Shown: piece after piece, positions 5,872 to 7,878 of the stretch | How positions within the stretch are numbered: position 1 is the first letter of the stretch | Layout of the letters: each line of letters begins with the position of its first letter | Source: an uncultured Clostridia bacterium | Lineage (GTDB): Bacteria > Bacillota > Clostridia > TANB77 > CAG-508 | DNA length: 7,878 nucleotides | Direction of reading: 5' to 3' | Assembly: GCA_944391155.1 (NCBI GenBank) | Contig: CALXSO010000048.1 | Coordinates: 1-7,878 of the forward strand | Notes under the pieces: model-generated | Database searches by the model: none | Told to the model about the DNA's origin: nothing | What the model saw: the letters and a program-made list of their open reading frames with translations, nothing else | Made by a program: the position numbers and the translations under genes

Positions 5872-6267
5872 TTGAAAGGACAAATAAAAACAATAAATCA
5901 TAATGCTTGTGAATATATTATTACTTCTGATAAAAAATATTTTAATTGTATTGGAATAGATGAAACTAAAAGATATTTTGAAACTGCTTATAAATTTGTA
6001 TGTAAATATAAAAATCTAAGAGAGCAATATATTTTATCATCCAAAGTACATATGGACGAAGGAAGTCTACATATGCATTTAGTTTTTATTCCAGTAGTTC
6101 ATACCAAAGATAAAAAAAGAAATTTCATTGATAAAATTGCTTGTAGTGAATTTTGGAAAGTAAAAGATAGTTATAGACAGTTACAAGATTCTTTTTACAA
6201 TTATATGGTTGCAAATAATTTTGAATTAGAACAAGGAAATCCAAGTGAAAGAGTTCACCTCACTTTA
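5872..6267 (+). pseudogene. Pre/Mob-type plasmid relaxase, internal fragment
   Basis: About 130 residues match the middle of Pre/Mob (MobV-type) mobilisation relaxases: NACEYIITSDKKYF, then a helix with KFVCKY, then ILSSKVHMDEGSLHMHLVFIPVVHTKD (residues 54-80), with the His60-x-Asp62-Glu63 and His67-x-His69 metal-binding motif, then FWKVKDSYRQLQDSFYNYM and NPSERVHL. Full proteins have about 400 residues. The N-terminal DNA-nicking region and the C-terminal half are missing. Only a TTG with no convincing start context opens the frame. After about 6267 the frame continues as unrelated hydrophobic sequence to a stop at 6412-6414. The motif has Ser-Leu where Thr-Pro is usual. Such relaxases nick at a plasmid origin of transfer; this fragment cannot. 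Confidence 0.75.
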
Positions 6268-6428
6268 TTGAACTTAATTGGAATGCAACTGAAGACTTTC
6301 CGGCTACTTTCCTTTCTATTGAAGGTCTTGGCACTTGGCTTTCACTACATTGTATTAAAAAGAATAACAAAATGGAATATTCTTGTTCTGATTCAGAAGA
6401 AATTTTTTTCTTGAAAATGGAAGAATAA
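6249..6428 (+). pseudogene. C-terminal remnant of an unidentified gene fused to the relaxase fragment
   Basis: In the frame one base behind the relaxase frame, codons from 6249 to the stop at 6426-6428 read HFIELNWNATEDFPATFL, then SIEGLGTWLSLHC, then MEYSCSDSEEIFFL. This looks like ordinary soluble protein, and the DNA is richer in GC (23 of 60 at 6301-6360). Where relaxase similarity ends, this begins. The tract of seven T at 6403-6409 may hold a further frameshift: with one more T the frame would read FFLENGRIICPEFE into the hairpin at 6443. There is no start codon or ribosome binding site. I do not recognise the family. Confidence 0.4.
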
Positions 6429-6442
6429 TTTGTCCTGAATTT

Positions 6443-6487
6443 GAGAGAAACAAGATTCTACATCTTGTTTCTCTCCTTAATTATTTT
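6443..6487 (+). terminator. Hairpin terminator at the end of the remnant block
   Basis: A perfect 14-bp stem (6443-6456 with 6462-6475) has a five-base loop. It is followed on the plus strand by CTTAATTATTTT, a loose T-rich tail. It probably belonged to the gene whose end lies at 6249-6428. Confidence 0.65.
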
Positions 6488-6544
6488 ACTTAAATATTTT
6501 AAAACTTTTCTACTTCCAAACTTACTTCTTTATTATGATATATA

Positions 6545-6941
6545 TTATTTACTAACATATTTTTGATTTCTACTTTTTGGCTTATCTGGTATTGTCATTT
6601 GCAATTTATTTTGCTCTAACAAAGGATTTATATAATTGTTTTTGAATTTATATACATCTTTATACCCAAAATGCTGTGCAATTTCTTTTAATGATTTCGC
6701 TGTTTTGCATAGTTCTAAAATTTGTTTCTTGAATACTTTTTACAAGTTCTGGCATTCTCCTTGCAATTTCTGCCGGATTTATTAACATCTTATCTTTAAT
6801 CTCATCCATAGAATCTATATAATCAGCCATTAAAACATAGTAATCTTCACTAATATCACTTCTATTACCAAATAAATTTTTTATAGAAGTTACTAATCCA
6901 CTACTATATAATTCATTATATCTTTGTTCTTTAGTTTTCAC
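6545..6941 (-). pseudogene. Protein with helicase-type winged-helix C-terminus, broken by a frameshift
   Basis: The minus-strand frame from a GTG at 6941-6939 (ribosome binding site AAGGGGG, five bases upstream) gives about 68 residues (MKTKEQRYNELY... to MLINPAEIARRMPELVK). It then loses frame at a run of five A (6741-6737) and would stop at 6660. In the next frame the sequence continues KKQILELCKTAKSLKEIA, QHFGYKDVYKFKNNYI and NPLLEQ, then TIPDKPKSRNQKYV, to a TAA at 6547-6545. That second part is the winged-helix tail of RecG-like, AlbA/Schlafen-type and some Fic proteins. One base too many in the A run explains the break. The intact product would have about 130 residues, far shorter than those enzymes, so it may be a stand-alone DNA-binding protein. 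A sequencing error is the alternative. Confidence 0.65.
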
Positions 6942-6959
6942 ATTTGCCCCCTTAAAAAA

Positions 6960-7283
6960 TTATTTTATTATTAAAAATAAAATTGCCACAAACCATTGTC
7001 CAAATACTAAAATATATTTATTACTTAAATATTCAGCAAATACACGCGAAATTGTATCTTCATTAATTTTTAAAATAATATACAAAATATAAGATAAAAT
7101 AATTCCTACAGATATTGTAAAACATTGTGTTCTTATTTTTCTATGCTTAATAGTATTTTCATATTCATAGTTTTTTTCTCCAAAAGGTTTATTTTTATTT
7201 TTTTCATTTTCTTGTTGAAATATCTTATCCCATTTTTCCTTATAATCTTCTAAATAATTTGCTACATCTGTTATTGAACCCAA
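6960..7283 (-). CDS. Small membrane protein of unknown function
   Basis: This 107-residue protein has a charged N-terminal half (Lys/Glu/Asn-rich, 11-50) and two hydrophobic stretches that should be membrane segments (about 53-72 and 90-106). It ends IKstop, with no C-terminal tail. I do not recognise the family. The start is unclear: the first codon in this frame with start potential is TTG at 7283-7281, without a good ribosome binding site. A better start, ATG 7315-7313 with GTGGAAA upstream, is in a different frame (see findings). It lies 18 bases before the broken winged-helix gene, so they were probably co-transcribed. It is divergent from the XRE regulator and probably controlled by it. 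Confidence 0.6.
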   Translation of the reverse strand: MGSITDVANYLEDYKEKWDKIFQQENEKNKNKPFGEKNYEYENTIKHRKIRTQCFTISVGIILSYILYIILKINEDTISRVFAEYLSNKYILVFGQWFVAILFLIIK

Positions 7284-7355
7284 AGGTATTGCTTATTTAC
7301 TACTTTATTATTCATTAAAAATTTCCACTTTTCATAAATTTATGATTCTATATTT

Positions 7356-7382
7356 TTTATACCATTACTACATAAAAGTCAA
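7356..7382 (-). promoter_or_regulatory. Promoter for the membrane protein gene
   Basis: On the minus strand, TTGACT (7382-7377) is followed after 15 bases by TATAAA (7361-7356), with a TG before the -10 that would offset the short spacer. The 20-bp dyad at 7388-7407 lies immediately upstream of the -35 box. Confidence 0.45.
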
Positions 7383-7387
7383 TGAAT

Positions 7388-7407
7388 ATGCGTGAAATTT
7401 AACGCAT
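7388..7407. promoter_or_regulatory. Dyad operator between the XRE regulator and membrane protein genes
   Basis: ATGCGT-G-AAATTT-A-ACGCAT has two-fold symmetry at nine of ten positions, with GC-containing half-sites that stand out in very AT-rich DNA. It sits between the divergent promoters of the membrane protein gene and the XRE gene. XRE/Cro-type repressors bind such dyads and usually control their own gene and the divergent one. Binding is inferred. Confidence 0.6.
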
Positions 7408-7467
7408 GTTTTTTCTTCATCTTTACTATACTGATTTTATAAATTTTAAGAGAATAGGAGGGATAAT

Positions 7468-7707
7468 ATGACTTTGCTAGATTCAACAAGAAAAAGAATA
7501 GATGAACTATGTAAAGTAAACAATATGAATATAAGTCAACTAACAATAGCTTCTGGATTTAATCCCTCTACTATAAGAAGTATTTTCAAAGTTATTAGAA
7601 AAGCTCCATCTTCTGATACTATTCATTATTTATGTATTGGCTTTGGAATTTCTTTAAAAGATTTTTATGATTGTAAATTATTTGATGATTTAGATGATAA
7701 TGATTAA
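7468..7707 (+). CDS. XRE/Cro-type helix-turn-helix transcriptional regulator
   Basis: This 79-residue protein is little more than one XRE DNA-binding domain. A first helix covers residues 5-17. The helix-turn-helix is ISQLTIASG (22-30) with recognition helix NPSTIRSIF (32-40). It is followed by the family's typical PSSDTIHYLCIGFGISLKDFY (47-67) and a short acidic tail (DDLDDND). There is no sensor or peptidase domain, so it probably acts as a simple dimeric repressor, as in phages, plasmids and integrative elements. The ATG at 7468 follows AGGAGGG by six bases. A TATACT at 7427-7432 is a possible -10, without a good -35. The dyad at 7388-7407 upstream suggests autoregulation. Confidence 0.88.
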   Translation: MTLLDSTRKRIDELCKVNNMNISQLTIASGFNPSTIRSIFKVIRKAPSSDTIHYLCIGFGISLKDFYDCKLFDDLDDND

Positions 7708-7804
7708 AAAATAAGAAAATTATTCTTAGTATGTAACTTTTTTGAATATTAGAATTTTTTCGTTTGTTTAAAACCATTGAATGAGTAAGAGCAAAAAAAT
7801 ATAA

Positions 7805-7837
7805 AAAAACTTAACGACATGAAGTTATGCGGTTTTT
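7805..7837. terminator. Possible bidirectional terminator hairpin
   Basis: AAAAAC (7805-7810) pairs with GTTTTT (7832-7837), and inside it TAAC (7812-7815) pairs with GTTA (7824-7827), with an internal loop between the two helices. Both strands read into T-rich DNA. It lies about 100 bases past the XRE stop and may serve it or a gene coming from the right. The pairing is weak. Nothing else in 7708-7878 could be identified beyond A-rich sequence. Confidence 0.3.
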
Positions 7838-7878
7838 AAGGTAAAAAAATATAGAAAAATAGAAAAATTTAAAATTTA

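Noticed and set aside
6268..6414. Continuation of the relaxase frame as a real C-terminus
   Set aside because: The sequence turns into hydrophobic Leu-rich text unlike any relaxase, while the neighbouring frame becomes protein-like at the same point.
7404..7432. Complete promoter for the XRE gene using TATACT at 7427-7432
   Set aside because: No acceptable -35 box is found 16 to 18 bases upstream, so only the -10 is mentioned in the gene entry.
7712..7740. Terminator directly after the XRE gene
   Set aside because: The stem is only six A/T-rich pairs and the T run starts ten bases later; too weak to call.
1..7878. CRISPR array, tRNA, rRNA, insertion-sequence ends or attachment-site duplications
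   Set aside because: No regularly spaced repeats, no cloverleaf-like segment, no transposase and no matching terminal repeats were seen on either strand.

Overview
The window is very AT-rich, with strong AGGAGG-type ribosome binding sites, TTGaaa/TATAAT promoters and short well-spaced genes. This points to a low-GC Firmicute, most likely an anaerobic, gut-type clostridium. That assignment is inferred from composition and gene families; no rRNA or other marker gene is present.

Layout. (1) 1-1836, minus strand: the first codons of a gene running off the left edge, a FeoA ferrous-iron transport protein, and a 444-residue acidic protein of unknown function. The edge gene is probably feoB or a second feoA. 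It has its own promoter, which overlaps the feoA terminator hairpin. (2) 1985-2555, plus strand: an HD-domain phosphohydrolase with a clear promoter and a strong terminator, divergent from the 444-residue gene. (3) 2640-4039, minus strand: a GIY-YIG nuclease of the YhbQ/YazA type, a stretch holding a decayed gene end, and a YgeA-type aspartate/glutamate racemase with a Thr/Cys catalytic pair. (4) 4176-5382, minus strand: a two-gene operon of higher GC content. It encodes a Cys/His-rich unknown protein and a leucine-rich-variant (LRV) repeat protein. (5) 5512-6941: a graveyard of broken genes. It holds a head-truncated and frameshifted DinD, a Pre/Mob relaxase truncated at both ends, an unidentified gene end with its terminator, and a frameshifted protein with a helicase-type winged-helix C-terminus. 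(6) 6960-7878: a small membrane protein divergent from an XRE/Cro-type repressor, with a near-perfect 20-bp dyad between them that looks like the operator.

The intact genes are mostly unrelated housekeeping or accessory functions. The right half looks like the eroded remains of an integrated mobilisable element (relaxase, SOS-type DinD, DNA-binding C-terminus, small repressor). I do not see an intact new defence or mobile system. The most interesting parts are the LRV/Cys-His pair, the repressor-operator-membrane protein cassette, and the back-to-back truncated remnants.
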